A stretch of 64,000 bases of DNA from Dioszegia crocea. Lineage: Eukaryota; Basidiomycota; Tremellomycetes; Tremellales; Bulleribasidiaceae. Both the position numbers and the translations under genes were made by a program. This document shows, in pieces, positions 62,601 to 64,000 of this stretch; the stretch's first letter is position 1, and each line of letters starts with the position of its first letter. The DNA lies in the NCBI GenBank assembly GCA_001600615.1, contig BCKK01000009.1, positions 1,029,213 to 1,093,212 of the forward strand, written 5' to 3'. The notes under the pieces were generated by a model. The model worked only from the letters and a program-made list of their open reading frames with translations. It ran no database searches and had not been told where the DNA came from.

Positions 62601-63378
62601 CATAATTCGCATAATCCACAACAGTAACCGTTGTCGCCCCCTTTAACCCCCCATAAGCCTCCTCATCCCTCCTACTTCTCACATCAACACCAGGCTCATC
62701 ACCCGTCCCACCCCCAGGTTGGGATAACCACCTATACCTTGGTTTACTCCCCAACCCGGAGCTCTTCCTTCGCGCTTCAGGCGATCCAGGCTGTCCACTT
62801 CCCGCCGTCCCCGCGCCCGCCCCCGCGCCAAATCCTCCAAAAGACCCAAAGAATCCAGGCGATGAAGGGGGTTCACTACCCCCTGCAGTTCCGGAAGAAT
62901 GATGAGATTGATGGCTCCTCTGCCTTGCCAATCGGCCTGCATCAATAGATTTTCTAGGTGGTCGGAATCGGATACTGGCGCCTGGTCTTTGGGTAATGTC
63001 GGATCCTCCAGGTGTTGAAAGGCCTGATCGGTGTGGGTGAGAGGGATCGTCCAAAAACCTAACGGGTGAAGGGAATGGATCTTTGAATATGTTGATGTGA
63101 GGATCGAGTGTTGGTGAAAGTGCACTACCGTCCAATTGGGCAGATCCAGATTGGGGATGATCGTCGAGATTCTCCATTGGGTCAAAGTCGTTGCCTGAAC
63201 CTGACGTTAAGCGGTGAGCAGCCCGAACGGCCATTACTTTCGAAATGAGAGATGAGGTGTTTGAGGCTGTTGAGGTTGATGAAGGGTTGGAAGTTGGGGA
63301 AGGCCGAGATGGTCCAGAGGGTTGGGTAGGAGGGGAAGTGGATGTGGCGCCGTACGAGGGGGGAGAGTTTGAGGGCAT
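59697..63378 (-). CDS. CorA/Alr1-type magnesium transporter
   Basis: CorA-family channels move Mg2+ down the membrane potential as pentamers. Exons: 63378-62340, 62145-62103, 61948-61444, 61369-61267, 61152-60998, 60884-60255, 60195-60129, 60071-60040, 59974-59956, 59899-59697, 931 residues. The N-terminal about 340 residues are disordered and include a poly-Gly stretch. The CorA core begins with NWEVIKTLTLHYNLHPLAVEDAL (HPLxxED is the family signature) and continues through VPIRRGIMSIFMTREG and a long helical part. TM1 is LSIVTVIFLPLTFISSYFGM, the selectivity motif is GMN, and TM2 is FWKVAAPSTFLFFIIFSFSY. The GMN codons are split by an intron, and the Asn lies in a 19-base micro-exon. The size and long N-terminus resemble Alr1/Mnr2 rather than mitochondrial Mrs2. 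The basic C-terminal end follows TM2. Confidence 0.93.
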
Positions 63379-64000
63379 TGTGCCTAGGTTTTCGGGGTGG
63401 GATAGGTCGAGTCTAGGACTGAGTGTATAGCAAAGGCAGTGCTCTTTCTTTTGTATAGGAAAGGACAGACCGGCTGTAAGTGATAGGGAGATGTATCTTT
63501 TGGACTTTCTGCGATAGATGGACGGTAGTGACGTCAAACGGCAAGGCGGAGTTTACCGCAGATACCTCCAAAGCACCTAACGAGTACTGTGTATGACACC
63601 ACCCTCCTCTGCTGATTGAGTTGTGCTCAACTAGCCAACGCGGGCATGCTAGCGGGTCTTAAGAGTCGCCAGCCAAGTGAGCTGACCTGAGTCGGAATCG
63701 CCACAAGCAGGCCAAACGAAAGATGCATCATCCCCCGCTCCACCCTCACTAGTCCCCCCCACTACTCTCCGACCTTCTTTGCCTTGCCCTATTGTATAAA
63801 TAGCGTACGAGGGGTGTGATTTGTGGTTTATGATGGGTATGTAGGGATGAGGGATTGTAGGGTCAAGAAAAGCCTAGGTCAGCTGTTGTCCTCTTCGATT
63901 GTATGGGCTGTTCAGGCGACTGTCTCATTCCTGCTATTCCTTTCCTTCGAGTCTCCACAAAGCAGCTTTCATCTCCTTCCATACCGCCTCTCACGTGGAC
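63379..64000. other. Upstream region of CorA and window edge
   Basis: Contains a TATAAATA at about 63795-63802. At the edge, a minus-strand frame ending at TAG (63934-63936) reads WKEMKAALWRLEGKE and could be the last codons of a neighbouring gene, but too little is present to decide. Confidence 0.35.

Noticed and set aside
62631..63430. Plus-strand frames opposite CorA exon 1
   Set aside because: Antisense translation of the Gly/Pro/Ser-rich N-terminus.
63841..64000. Possible 3' end of a minus-strand gene (WKEMKAALWRLEGKE)
   Set aside because: Only about 20 codons are visible and no acceptor can be proven; left as an edge note.

Overview
The window is nuclear DNA from a basidiomycete fungus, most likely a Tremellomycete (Cryptococcus/Kwoniella/Saitozyma-like). 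The reasons are gene-dense DNA of about 50-55% GC, many introns of about 40-70 nt that end in a CTGAC/CTGAT branch site about 10 nt before the AG, GTRNGT donors, and the protein families themselves. I see no bacterial features. Gene models below were assembled by hand. For every spliced model the exon lengths add up to a whole number of codons, except where a lesion is stated.

Layout. 1-4.7 kb (+ strand): the 3' end of a class V-type chitin synthase, an 11-exon malate synthase, and a 75-residue mitochondrial ribosomal protein (mS37/Mrp10) hidden in three short exons. 4.8-18.8 kb (all - strand): a head-to-tail array of seven paralogous leucine-rich-repeat genes (L1-L7) with one shared three-exon structure. 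L3 is clearly dead and L5 has an uncertain 5' end. 19.5-25.5 kb: a secreted GH5 endoglucanase (+), three small unknown genes, and a GFA-family zinc protein (+). 25.6-32.3 kb (-): a membrane-anchored glutaredoxin-like protein without catalytic cysteine, and a RhoGEF that carries a one-base frameshift in its DH domain. 34.2-41.7 kb (-): a coiled-coil protein, a branched-chain aminotransferase and poly(A) polymerase. 42.5-44.2 kb: a run of 45 C and two small spliced genes (+). 44.6-59.1 kb (all - strand): a second head-to-tail array, six paralogous arrestin-like genes (A-F) with six exons each and a Cys-rich C-terminal tail. 59.7-63.4 kb (-): a ten-exon CorA/Alr1-type magnesium transporter.

The most unusual content is the pair of tandem arrays, which together fill about 28 kb. 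Each shows active birth and decay: conserved intron positions, diverged inserts, one pseudogene (L3) and one copy with a single broken splice donor (B). An 11-bp dyad, TTCCGTCGGAA, lies upstream of four of the LRR genes (one copy with one mismatch) and of the aminotransferase, which suggests shared regulation. The housekeeping genes (chitin synthase, MLS1, MRP10, BAT1, PAP1, CorA) are recognisable by conserved motifs. No pathway links them beyond general metabolism. The functions of the two arrays are not known from sequence.
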